Shown here piece by piece: positions 56,565-64,000 of a DNA stretch of 64,000 nucleotides. The notes under the pieces are model-generated. The model was given only the letters and a program-made list of their open reading frames with translations. It had not been told where the DNA came from and searched no databases. The DNA is from HR10 sp964615335 (GTDB lineage: Bacteria > Acidobacteriota > Blastocatellia > HR10). Every line of letters begins with the position of its first letter. Position 1 is the stretch's first letter. The stretch is from the NCBI GenBank assembly GCA_964615335.1, contig CAZTMT010000003.1, positions 62,001 to 126,000 of the forward strand, in the 5' to 3' direction. The position numbers and the translations under genes were made by a program.

Positions 56565-57104
56565 TCACTTCTTTTTCGGCTTCGCGAAGCGGGCTTCGCC
56601 CTCCCGAGCGTCGGCGTTCGCGAGTTCGGTGGCCTCCAGGGCGCGTTCCAGGACCTCTCGGGCTTCCGGGGTGGTGAGCTTCTCTCGGAGCGCCTGGAGA
56701 CGCAGCAGATACTGATCCGTCGCTTCGCGGAAGGCCTTCAAGGCGGGATGCAGGAACTCGTTCTCCGGATCCTGGCTGTGCGCGTCCTCGATGTTGAGGA
56801 TCGCTTCGTCCAGGGCCTTGATGTAGTGCTGGAGCAACTCCTCGGGCGTCCCTTTCGGGAGCGGTCCCCAGGCATCTTCCCCTTTCTTCGATTGCGGCGT
56901 TGGGGAAGCACTCGCTTCCAGGACCCGGAGGCGGCGCTCGGCGATCTTCATGAGCGTCTTCACGCGCAGATCTATTCGCTGCGCCTCTTTCATCTGCTCG
57001 ATCTCGCGGCTCGTGAGGTAATCGCTGGATTCTTGCGCCGAGCGAGCCGGAGAAGCAGGGACCAGCGCTGCCAGAATCAGAAGCATCAAAATCCCTCTGA
57101 GCAT
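56565..57104 (-). CDS. Small exported helical protein of unknown function
   Basis: A 179-residue protein with a signal peptide (MLRGILMLLILAALVPASPARSAQ) and a helical, charged mature part: LTSREIEQMKEAQRIDLRVKTLMKIAERRL and a helical repeat-like stretch near 100-160. It ends in KPKKK. I do not recognise the family. The ATG at 57104 follows GAGGAGGAG and lies 20 bases after the S8 protease stop, so it is the last gene of that operon. Confidence 0.7.
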   Translation of the reverse strand: MLRGILMLLILAALVPASPARSAQESSDYLTSREIEQMKEAQRIDLRVKTLMKIAERRLRVLEASASPTPQSKKGEDAWGPLPKGTPEELLQHYIKALDEAILNIEDAHSQDPENEFLHPALKAFREATDQYLLRLQALREKLTTPEAREVLERALEATELANADAREGEARFAKPKKK

Positions 57105-57123
57105 GGTCTCCTCCTCATCCGAA

Positions 57124-59538
57124 TCACCGGAACCGCACGAGGCGGATCCAGAAAGGGACGGCCATCTCTCCGGGAATCGTGCGCTCCCCATCGGAGATGA
57201 AGACGTATCCCTCAACGTCCGTGGTCCCTGGAGGAGGCAAGGACTCCAGAACGAGCCCAAGCGTCACCGTGCGACTCTCCCCGGGCAGAAGGCGGAGTTC
57301 CCTCGTGCTGAGCATCGCGCGCACTCCTTCGGTTCCTGAAGTCAGGACGGCGCGCAGGCGGTACTCTGCGGGGATGGACGATTTGTTGATCAGTCGGAAA
57401 GACCGCTCAAGAGTGGTCGGCCCGGAGACGATCGTTTGACCGAAGCTGAGGCTTGCGGGCAGGGCGAGCGTCTGAAGCCGCGCGGCCGCAAAAGCATCGA
57501 GCAAACCCGTTCCCCGATCCATCACTCCCAGGGTCGCGATCTGGTCGGGGCGCACCGCCGTCGTCATCATAGCAGACTTGATCTCCGCCGGTGTCCAATC
57601 CGGGTGAAGCTGGCGCAGCAGAGCAGCCACTCCCGCCGCTCGGGGAGCGGCGAAGCTCGTCCCCTGGGAGAAGGCGAATCCCGAAGGGTCGTAGAGCGCA
57701 CTCTGCCCGATATCCGGAGGAGACGTGGGGAAGCGATTCTCCCCGCGCGGGTCGTCATCCTGAACGGCCGCGTAACTTCCGGTTCCCACGGTCACCAGAT
57801 CCGGCTTGATCTGATAGTCATTGGTCGGTCCTCGCGAGCTGAAACTCGCCAGGAGATTGGGCGTATCGGCCCGTGTCATCGGCTCTTGCAGGCGCAGCAG
57901 AGCGTGAAGCGGATGTTCGGAGAGCGCAAGCAGGTTCTTCAGGCGCAATCCTTCAGAACGCGCGATGGCCACGGCGGGAAGCGGTGCCCCTTGCAGGTTC
58001 ATCAGGAAGAGCTGGTCTCCGCCTTCCGGGGAGTTATACACCACGACGGCGATGGCCCCGGCCTGAGCGGCATGAGTGACCTTGGCCTGAAACGTGCAGA
58101 TGCCGCGCTGCACCAGGGCGATCGCTCCCTTCAGGGATTCGGCCGGAAGAGGATCGCACAGGAGCCCGGATGCTTCGCCATCCAGCGCGTCTACATCCAC
58201 AAGGGGACCGACAAGCTGCGGAGGGAAGGGGGCTGCACCGTTAGATCCGCGAACACCAGAGATCTCCACATTTCCTTCCGGCAGTTGCAGAAGGGCGCGC
58301 GGAATCCCATCGCTCACATGGAGATTGGTTGAAGCGCCGACGGTCAGGGCTTCGCCGGATTCCGCAGCTCCGCCGACGGTTCCTCCGGCCGAATTGAATG
58401 GGGCCGAAGTCCCTTGATTCCCCGCGGCGATGACCGAAAGCACACCGGCTTGCGCAGCGTTGTTCACGGCGATCACTTGAGCGTTGAGAGAAGGATCGCT
58501 TGTCGGAGGCGTGCGCGGGCCGAAGCTCATGTTGAGAATGTCCATCCCATCCTCTACGGCCTCTTCGATCGCTGCGACGATGTTATCGGTGAAGGCGCGC
58601 GGAGCGAAGATGCGATAGCTGCCGATGTAGGCCTTGGGAGCGACCCCACTCAGAGTGACCGGACGAGCTCCGGGGATGCCCTGGAGACTCACCGTCGCTC
58701 CCGCCGCGCAACTGGCCACATGCGACCCATGTCCGACCAGATCCTGAGCTGTGCGATGTCCCGGATCCAGTCGCGAATCGGTCTCGTCCAGAAGGGAACG
58801 GATGACTTTGGCCACGATAACTTTCGAGTTGGCCAGCGCGAGATCCCCTCGGGGGAATCCCTCAGGAGGAACGAGCGTGGGATCGTGAAACATGGGGTTG
58901 CTGAAGTCCACGCCCGTATCGAGGATGCCGATCTTCGCCCCGCGACCCGCGTTCTCGCGACCGCCCAGCATTTCCCAAACGGCAGGGACGCCCATGAGCT
59001 CGTTGCTGGTGTCCAGAATGGGCCGTGCGGCGGGCTCAGCCGTCACCTCATATTCGATCACCGGCAGCAGGGCTTTCACCTCGGGATGCCGGAGAAGCGC
59101 GGGGATGTCCGAAGACGGGACCAGCGCGGCAAATCCGTTGAGCACCGTGTGATAATGGCGAAAGACCCGAAGCTGCGGCAGACGCTGACGCCACTCGCGC
59201 AGAAGAGCCTCGTGTCTTTGCTCCAGATACTGGAGGTAGCGACGACTCGCCAGAGACGTCACATCGAGTTTCCCCTGGCGCTGGTTTCGGGCCGAGACGC
59301 GCAGGCTCGTCGCTTCCAGTCCCGGCACGTTTCCCTCGTACGTCGCAAGCGGTTCATCGCGAAGCAGGATGATGAAGGCTTTTCGCTCGCCGAGCGTAAT
59401 CGTCTGCTCGGCCGCCTGCGCTGCCTGAAGGAGCTTGATCGCCAGCGCCGGATCGGGCAAACGGGTGGGCGCGACGGCCGCCGAAAGGGGCAGGGCGATT
59501 CGCAGAAACAGACCGAAAAGCTCACTGGCGCCTATCAT
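57124..59538 (-). CDS. Subtilisin-like S8 serine protease with PA domain
   Basis: An 804-residue exported protease. After a hydrophobic N-terminus and an inhibitor-like prodomain, the catalytic triad is visible: Asp in GILDTGVD (about 207), His in GHGSHVA (about 270) and Ser in SQGTSFAAP (about 627). Between His and Ser lies a PA domain insert (IALVQRGICTFQAKVTHAAQAGAIAVVVYN), which often aids substrate choice. A beta-sandwich tail of 100 residues follows. Its start overlaps the pssA stop by four bases, so it is tied to a phospholipid operon, which is unexpected. Confidence 0.92.
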   Translation of the reverse strand: MIGASELFGLFLRIALPLSAAVAPTRLPDPALAIKLLQAAQAAEQTITLGERKAFIILLRDEPLATYEGNVPGLEATSLRVSARNQRQGKLDVTSLASRRYLQYLEQRHEALLREWRQRLPQLRVFRHYHTVLNGFAALVPSSDIPALLRHPEVKALLPVIEYEVTAEPAARPILDTSNELMGVPAVWEMLGGRENAGRGAKIGILDTGVDFSNPMFHDPTLVPPEGFPRGDLALANSKVIVAKVIRSLLDETDSRLDPGHRTAQDLVGHGSHVASCAAGATVSLQGIPGARPVTLSGVAPKAYIGSYRIFAPRAFTDNIVAAIEEAVEDGMDILNMSFGPRTPPTSDPSLNAQVIAVNNAAQAGVLSVIAAGNQGTSAPFNSAGGTVGGAAESGEALTVGASTNLHVSDGIPRALLQLPEGNVEISGVRGSNGAAPFPPQLVGPLVDVDALDGEASGLLCDPLPAESLKGAIALVQRGICTFQAKVTHAAQAGAIAVVVYNSPEGGDQLFLMNLQGAPLPAVAIARSEGLRLKNLLALSEHPLHALLRLQEPMTRADTPNLLASFSSRGPTNDYQIKPDLVTVGTGSYAAVQDDDPRGENRFPTSPPDIGQSALYDPSGFAFSQGTSFAAPRAAGVAALLRQLHPDWTPAEIKSAMMTTAVRPDQIATLGVMDRGTGLLDAFAAARLQTLALPASLSFGQTIVSGPTTLERSFRLINKSSIPAEYRLRAVLTSGTEGVRAMLSTRELRLLPGESRTVTLGLVLESLPPPGTTDVEGYVFISDGERTIPGEMAVPFWIRLVRFR

Positions 59539-60455
59539 GGCTCATTCAGCGAAGAAGGGGCTTCAGCCGGGATCGGCTCGCGTCGGCCCAGGCGCAGGAG
59601 GCTGAACCCTTTCAGGAGGAGGCCATGCGCAACGTAGCTGCTGGCCAGAAGGATCAGCGTCCAGCGAGAGTAAAAGTAGATGCTCGCGACAAGCAGAGAC
59701 AGAAACAGAAGCGTCCACCGTGGGCTGAGGGCGCTCGCCCCAAGATCCTTGAAACTCCGGTAGCGAATCGTGCTGATCATCAGCAGGCTCAGCATGGCGA
59801 CCAGAGCGAGCAGGAGGAATCCCAGCAAAGCATTATCCACTCGAAGGGGACCGAAGGGCAGTGCCAGCAAAACCGGAGGATGAGCGATGAGCGGCAGCGG
59901 GGAGAAGTGAACGAGCGCGGCGATCAATCCGGCGGCTGCCGGAATAGGCAATCCGACGAACTGACGGCGCTCTTTGGCCGAGACGGCGCGCCGGGAGTGC
60001 ACGTTGAAGCGGGCCAGACGAAAGGCGCCGCAGGTGAGGTAGAGGAATGAGACGATCCAGGCCGCCTTTCCCATCTCCAGGCCGAAGAAGTCCGGAGTTG
60101 TCCCATAGCCCCAGGCATAAGCCAGAATCGCCGGAGCCAGGCCGAACGAGAGGATATCGGCCAGGCTATCCAGCTCCAGGCCGAAGTCGCTCGTGGTCCG
60201 AGTCATCCGTGCGATGCGTCCATCCAGGGCATCAAAGAGGACCGCAAAGCCAATGGCTTTGGCAGCATTGTCGAAATGTCGCGCGGCCTCGACCACATCG
60301 GTCGGCAGGACCTGATAGGCTTTCAGAGCGGCGATCACCGCATAAAGCCCACAGAAGATGTTGGCTGTCGTGAAGAGGCTCGGAATGACGTACGCCCTGC
60401 GACGACGCTTCCCCTCTTCCACGGTGACATAGCTCGGAATGGGATTCTCGCTCAT
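59535..60455 (-). CDS. pssA: CDP-diacylglycerol-serine O-phosphatidyltransferase
   Basis: A 306-residue membrane enzyme that makes phosphatidylserine. The CDP-alcohol phosphotransferase motif is complete: DGRIARMTRTTSDFGLELDSLAD (D-G-x2-A-R-x8-G-x3-D-x3-D). About eight membrane helices are predicted. Its start overlaps the stop of psd by four bases, so both steps of phosphatidylethanolamine synthesis are coupled. Confidence 0.93.
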   Translation of the reverse strand: MSENPIPSYVTVEEGKRRRRAYVIPSLFTTANIFCGLYAVIAALKAYQVLPTDVVEAARHFDNAAKAIGFAVLFDALDGRIARMTRTTSDFGLELDSLADILSFGLAPAILAYAWGYGTTPDFFGLEMGKAAWIVSFLYLTCGAFRLARFNVHSRRAVSAKERRQFVGLPIPAAAGLIAALVHFSPLPLIAHPPVLLALPFGPLRVDNALLGFLLLALVAMLSLLMISTIRYRSFKDLGASALSPRWTLLFLSLLVASIYFYSRWTLILLASSYVAHGLLLKGFSLLRLGRREPIPAEAPSSLNEP

Positions 60456-61072
60456 TCGGGAATCCTCGCCAGGATCGTGCTTCCCCCCCGGACGCGATCG
60501 CCCACGCGGACAAGAACCTCGACCGAGGGCGGAAGAAGAAGATCTGTTCGGGATCCGAAGGCGATCAGGCCGATGCGCTCTCCCTGCTGCACGGGATCGC
60601 CCGCTCGTTTCCAGAGAACGATACGGCGCGCCAGGATTCCGGCGATCTGTTTGAGAACCAGTTCGATGCGCTCTCCGACAATTCGAATCTCCGTTTGTTC
60701 GTTCCTCACCGAGGCCTCATCCCGCATCGCCGGAAGGAAACAGCCCTTGTGATAGGTCACTTCGGCGATACGCCCCGTCATGGGGGCGCGGTTCACATGG
60801 ACATCCAGAGGGGAGAGGAAGATCGAGATGCGCGTGGGCGAGCGCGGGTCGCTCGGGTCCAGTTTGGCCACAGCCACAATGCGTCCATCAGCCGGTGAGA
60901 CGATCGCGCGTTCGTCTTCGGGGATCTCCCGTTCCGGATCGCGGAAGAAGTAGGCGAAAAAAAGCCCCAGGGTTATTCCCCCTAGGATCACGGGCCAGAG
61001 GCGAAGCCCCGCGCCCAGAAGGGCGATGCCCAAGGCGCTCAGAATATAAGGCCAGCCGTCTCGGACGATCAT
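60452..61072 (-). CDS. psd: Phosphatidylserine decarboxylase proenzyme
   Basis: A 206-residue, short (archaeal/type II-like) decarboxylase. Two N-terminal membrane segments are followed by SPADGRIVAVAKL, FLSPLDVHVNRAPMTGRI and the self-cleavage site near AFGSRTDLLLP, where the Ser becomes the pyruvoyl group. It turns phosphatidylserine into phosphatidylethanolamine. Confidence 0.93.
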   Translation of the reverse strand: MIVRDGWPYILSALGIALLGAGLRLWPVILGGITLGLFFAYFFRDPEREIPEDERAIVSPADGRIVAVAKLDPSDPRSPTRISIFLSPLDVHVNRAPMTGRIAEVTYHKGCFLPAMRDEASVRNEQTEIRIVGERIELVLKQIAGILARRIVLWKRAGDPVQQGERIGLIAFGSRTDLLLPPSVEVLVRVGDRVRGGSTILARIPE

Positions 61073-61142
61073 ACGACTCTTTTCTGGAGAGAGGGGACCT
61101 CTCCGCGTCTCCTGTCCGCGTTCGCTCAGAGCCCAGCGGATC

Positions 61143-61379
61143 TTACTTCAACCCCATTTGCCGCTTGTAGCGATTGAGCATGGCTTCCATTTTGTCCTTG
61201 ACCAGAAGCTTCTTCTTCTTCAGGATCGTCTCTTCCATCATCTCTTCGGGCGTCGGATAGGGCAGCGCCGTCAGTTCGCTCAATCGCGCTTCGTACTGTT
61301 GGTGCTCAAGGACAAGGGCTCGGAATTCCGGATCAATGGCCATCAGATGCTCCTTCAGAGACACAGAGCTGGTGTCCAT
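61143..61379 (-). CDS. DUF465 (YdcH-like) small protein
   Basis: A 78-residue helical hairpin protein: LKEHLMAIDPEFRALVLEHQQYEARLSELT, then EETILKKKKLLVKDKMEAMLNRYK. This is the full DUF465 pattern. The function is unknown. The ATG at 61379 is preceded by GAGGAGGGAGGGG, so the longer frame to 61433 is rejected. It heads the operon with psd and pssA. Confidence 0.88.
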   Translation of the reverse strand: MDTSSVSLKEHLMAIDPEFRALVLEHQQYEARLSELTALPYPTPEEMMEETILKKKKLLVKDKMEAMLNRYKRQMGLK

Positions 61380-61444
61380 TCCCCTCCCTCCTCGTGAAGT
61401 GAACTCCAGTCCGATGGCATGCTCTTTCCTCATCTGCCGGGCGA

Positions 61445-61473
61445 ATCATATTACAAAACCCGGGTTCGGGCAA
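61445..61473 (-). promoter_or_regulatory. Sigma-70 promoter of the DUF465-psd-pssA operon
   Basis: On the minus strand TTGCCC (61468-61473) and TATGAT (61445-61450) are 17 bases apart. The start near 61438 leaves a leader of about 60 bases. Confidence 0.6.
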
Positions 61474-61481
61474 GGTGAGAT

Positions 61482-62000
61482 CTAGAGAGCGCCGACATCT
61501 TCGGAGGCTTCGGGCAAAGGCGTCAGCAGATCGCAACGCATCAGAAGGGCATCTTCGAGGGGCTGGGTGTAGTAGTTCTTTCGGCGGTGGATGGGAGAGA
61601 AGCCGAGCTGGCGGTACAATCTCTGGGCCGGGAGATTAGAAGCTCGAACCTCCAAAAGGGCATATCGCGCGCCCTGTTCTTGAGCCCGGGCTCGTCCTTC
61701 CCGAAGCAAAGCGCGCGCAATGCCCTGGCGGCGGAAGTTCGGATGCGTCGCCAGATTATAGATGTGCCATTCGTCCAGAACGAGTGCGGAGCAGAGAAAG
61801 CCGAGGACGCGGCGCGGCGGGTGCGGACCCTGGGGTCGAGCGACCAGAAGGATCGAGCGTTCCGGCAGGGCGAGTTCTCGGGCATATCCCTCCCAGCCCC
61901 ACCGACTGATGTGGGACAGCTCTTCGATCTCCACCACCTCGGGAAGATCGTCCTCGTGCATGCGATCAATCCAGAAGGCGACGCCATCGGATTTCAGCAT
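61482..62000 (-). CDS. rimI: Ribosomal-protein-alanine N-acetyltransferase-like GNAT
   Basis: A 172-residue GNAT with the acetyl-CoA loop RRQGIARALLREG and the RimI features LATHPNFRRQGIA, LEVRASNLPAQRLYRQLGF and RKNYYTQPLEDALLM. It overlaps the tsaB 3' end by 35 bases; tsaB-rimI adjacency is common in bacteria. ATG 61961 is an alternative start. Confidence 0.92.
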   Translation of the reverse strand: MLKSDGVAFWIDRMHEDDLPEVVEIEELSHISRWGWEGYARELALPERSILLVARPQGPHPPRRVLGFLCSALVLDEWHIYNLATHPNFRRQGIARALLREGRARAQEQGARYALLEVRASNLPAQRLYRQLGFSPIHRRKNYYTQPLEDALLMRCDLLTPLPEASEDVGAL

Positions 62001-62700
62001 CGGAAGGCCTCACATAGAGGGCGTCGAGCGTTGCGCCTTCGGGGACAGCACCCTGAGGGAATCGCTGGGCAGCCAGGGCGGCGACAGCGGGAGCCAGGAA
62101 AAGGGGACGCTCGAGCAGTCTCCATCCGCTGGCGTCTGACGGCGCATGCGTGAACGCCGGCAGCGCGCGGCCTCTGCGCGCGGCCGCTTCGCGAAGCGCA
62201 GCGATGAGCGCCTCCGGAGCATCGCAGAGGAAGGTGAGATCCTGCTCGTCAAGAGAGGCGATCAGCTGGTCCGGTCGCACAAGGCGCGGCTCGCTCAGTG
62301 CATGCAGCGTCCCTTCTGGCGTCAGGTGAAAGAGTTGAGCATACAGCTCACCGCGCAGCGCATCGCGACAGGCGCAGATCGTCCCGCTCACGCCCGCGCT
62401 GTAGGCCAGGGCTTCGAGCGTCCCGATGCCCAGAACGGGCTTAGACAGCGCGTGCGCCAGCCCCTTGACCGAGGCCAGTCCCACGCGCACGCCGGTGAAT
62501 GAGCCCGGGCCGATCGCCACGGCCAGAAGCGAGATCTGTTCCACAGTCAGCCCGGTGCGGCGCAGCAGGAAGTCCACGTCCTCATGCAGCTTCTGCGAGT
62601 GCGCAGCCGGGCGCCAGCTTCCCAGAACAGCCAGAAGCTTCTCTCCGCACTGAAGCGCCAGGCTCCCGCGTTCGGAGGTCGTATCCACGGCCAGGATCAC
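61966..62700 (-). CDS. tsaB: tRNA threonylcarbamoyladenosine modification protein TsaB
   Basis: A 244-residue ASKHA-fold protein that supports TsaD in making t6A on ANN-decoding tRNAs. The GTG at 62700 is chosen because GAGGAGG lies six to eight bases upstream and it yields the normal start ILAVDTTSERGSLAL. An ATG at 62772 adds 24 residues with no binding site. The family motifs HSQKLHEDVDFLL and VAIGPGSFTGVRVGLASVKGLA are clear. Confidence 0.93.
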   Translation of the reverse strand: MILAVDTTSERGSLALQCGEKLLAVLGSWRPAAHSQKLHEDVDFLLRRTGLTVEQISLLAVAIGPGSFTGVRVGLASVKGLAHALSKPVLGIGTLEALAYSAGVSGTICACRDALRGELYAQLFHLTPEGTLHALSEPRLVRPDQLIASLDEQDLTFLCDAPEALIAALREAAARRGRALPAFTHAPSDASGWRLLERPLFLAPAVAALAAQRFPQGAVPEGATLDALYVRPSDAEIRWRRLLD

Positions 62701-62751
62701 CAGGTGCCCCTCCTCGGGAGCTTTCTTTTCCCCCCTTGGCGGCTCGTTCAT

Positions 62752-62781
62752 TTGACACATCTGACTGGACAATTATATATT
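62752..62781 (+). promoter_or_regulatory. Sigma-70 promoter of mutS copy 2
   Basis: TTGACA (62752-62757) with TATATA (62774-62779, 16-base spacing) or TATATT (62776-62781, 18-base spacing). The leader to the ATG at 62899 is about 110 bases. It overlaps the opposite tsaB promoter. Confidence 0.65.
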
Positions 62782-62800
62782 TTGCTCACCTATGGGAACA
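62772..62800 (-). promoter_or_regulatory. Sigma-70 promoter of tsaB-rimI
   Basis: On the minus strand TTGTTC (62795-62800) and a consensus TATAAT (62772-62777) are 17 bases apart. The -10 shares bases with the mutS -10 on the other strand, so the two promoters should compete. Confidence 0.6.
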
Positions 62801-62898
62801 ATCCGGGGGCGGGTGCGAAGACACGCGGTTCCTTCCGATCGGTGCCTTCGATTCTCGCGCGCAGAAAGCGTTCGCCCGACAGAAGGGAGTGAGAGCGC

Positions 62899-64000
62899 AT
62901 GAATTCCCATCGGCTCACACCCATGCTCAAGCAGTATCACGAGATCAAGCGGCGCTATCCGGGCACGCTGCTCTTTTTCCGATTGGGCGATTTCTATGAG
63001 CTGTTCTACGAAGATGCTCTCATTGGGGCGCGTGAGCTGGAGATCACGCTCACGGCGCGACACAAGGAGAGGGGAGCGCCTGTACCCATGTGTGGCGTCC
63101 CCTACCATGCCGTGATGGGGTATATCGCCAAGCTCGTGCGCAAGGGCTATCGCGTGGCTCTCTGCGATCAGGTCGAGGAGCCTCGGGGCTCGGGGAAGCT
63201 CGTGCGTCGAGAGGTCGTGCGGGTCATCACCCCCGGCACGATTCTGGAAGGTCAGCTTCTCGAAGCGAGCGAGAACAACTACCTGGCGGCGCTCTGTGGG
63301 ACGGCCGAAGGGGTTGCCGTCAGTTTCCTGGATGTCTCGACCGGGGAATTTGTCGTCGCCGAACTGGTGGGGGAGCGCGCGTGGGAGCAGCTTCTGGAGC
63401 AGATGGAAGCGTTCGCGCCGCGCGAGGTGGTGTATCCGAAGTCCCTGGAGCCGCTTCTGAAAGCGTATGGGCGGAAGGAACCCTCCTCCCCTCTGGAGGA
63501 GGGGATGGATCGCGATCTGCCTCTGAAGAGCACCATCCTGGATCAGGCGGCGCGGACGCCGCTTGAGGATTGGATCTTCGACTTCGCCCACGCGCATGCG
63601 CTTTTATGCGAGCATTTCGGCGTGACGACGCTCGAGGGATTCGACCTGGAGGGACACGATCTGGCCGTGCAGGCGGCTGGAGCCGCGCTCTACTACGTGC
63701 GCGAGACGCAGCGGGCGCAGGCCGCGCACATCACCGAGATCTCCTTCCTCCGGCCCTCGGAGTACATGATCCTGGATCCGACGACGGTTCGGAATCTGGA
63801 GCTGGTCGAAGCACTCGATGGGTCGCGCGAGCATACGTTGTTTGCCGTTCTGGATGCGACCGAGACGGCCATGGGGGCGCGTCTTCTCCGGCAGTGGATC
63901 CTGCGCCCCTCGTGTCGGCTGGCGGAGATCACGGCGCGCCTGGATGCTGTGGAGGAGCTGGTGCGTCAGACCATGCTGCGGGATCGCGTGCGCGCGCTGC
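62899..64000 (+). CDS. mutS: DNA mismatch repair protein MutS, copy 2 (partial)
   Basis: The first 367 residues of a MutS1-type protein; the rest lies beyond the window. It starts MNSHRLTPMLKQYHEIKRRYPGTLLFFRLGDFYELFYEDA, with the Phe-X-Glu mismatch contact in FYE. VPMCGVPYHAVMGYIAKLVRKGYRVALCDQ and ITPGTILEGQLLEASENNYLAAL follow. It fits classical MutS closely, more so than the copy at 47974-50610. GGGAGTGAGAG precedes the ATG. Confidence 0.94.
   Translation, partial: MNSHRLTPMLKQYHEIKRRYPGTLLFFRLGDFYELFYEDALIGARELEITLTARHKERGAPVPMCGVPYHAVMGYIAKLVRKGYRVALCDQVEEPRGSGKLVRREVVRVITPGTILEGQLLEASENNYLAALCGTAEGVAVSFLDVSTGEFVVAELVGERAWEQLLEQMEAFAPREVVYPKSLEPLLKAYGRKEPSSPLEEGMDRDLPLKSTILDQAARTPLEDWIFDFAHAHALLCEHFGVTTLEGFDLEGHDLAVQAAGAALYYVRETQRAQAAHITEISFLRPSEYMILDPTTVRNLELVEALDGSREHTLFAVLDATETAMGARLLRQWILRPSCRLAEITARLDAVEELVRQTMLRDRVRAL

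Overview
The window is one continuous stretch of a GC-rich (roughly 60-65 %) bacterial chromosome with tightly packed genes, many ATGA-type stop/start overlaps and strong GGAGG-like ribosome binding sites. The gene mix suggests an Acidobacteriota-type organism: a VWFA-related secreted protein of the kind common in that phylum, a B-box zinc-finger membrane protein, twin cytochrome oxidase subunit III genes, and bifunctional formimidoyltransferase-cyclodeaminase. This assignment is an inference from family content; no rRNA or tRNA gene was seen.

Region 1 (1-10439) is respiratory. An 11-heme cytochrome c with a b-type membrane domain runs off the left edge. It is followed by a complete aa3-type cytochrome c oxidase operon (coxB, coxA, two subunit III genes, subunit IV, a small membrane protein), a monoheme cytochrome c, a decaheme OmcA/MtrC-family cytochrome, and a conserved protein plus CheY-like regulator that end the next operon. 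The oxidase operon has a near-ideal class II CRP-type promoter. Region 2 (10436-16801) holds a 2-oxoacid:acceptor oxidoreductase operon (ferredoxin, alpha, fused beta-gamma, response regulator), an orphan histidine kinase, an exported coiled-coil/M15-like protein and a multi-HTH-like protein of unknown function.

Region 3 (16957-24000) carries an MBL-fold hydrolase, an acyl-CoA dehydrogenase, tilS, ftsH and ftcD. It is followed by an unassigned structured RNA locus (about 24150-24579) with its own promoter and terminator; its 3' half resembles the tail of an IS200/IS605 TnpB/omegaRNA. Region 4 (24691-36275) holds a TSUP permease, an ECF sigma factor with a double zinc-finger anti-sigma factor, membrane proteins, a VWFA protein, an AtuA family protein, a large unassigned Rossmann protein, coaE and two glycosyltransferases.

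Region 5 (36276-40198) is an accessory island of lower GC. SRPBCC and TspO genes precede an NAD(P)-binding gene that is cut off at about 38416, where it is joined to a gene of clearly foreign composition that lacks its own 5' end.

Region 6 (40289-50610) contains rpsT, a degenerate phosphoglycerate kinase fused to a universal stress domain, a selD gene whose active-site codon is an in-frame UGA (selenocysteine) followed by a SECIS-like hairpin, a GT2 transferase, a ROK kinase, lepA and a first mutS. Region 7 (47974-56425) is a long minus-strand operon: ytxH, DUF948-like, ileS, lspA, lgt, an Mrr-like nuclease, mutS. Region 8 (56565-64000) has a phospholipid operon (DUF465, psd, pssA, an S8 protease, a small exported protein), rimI and tsaB, and a second mutS that runs off the right edge. 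The tsaB and mutS promoters overlap and diverge.
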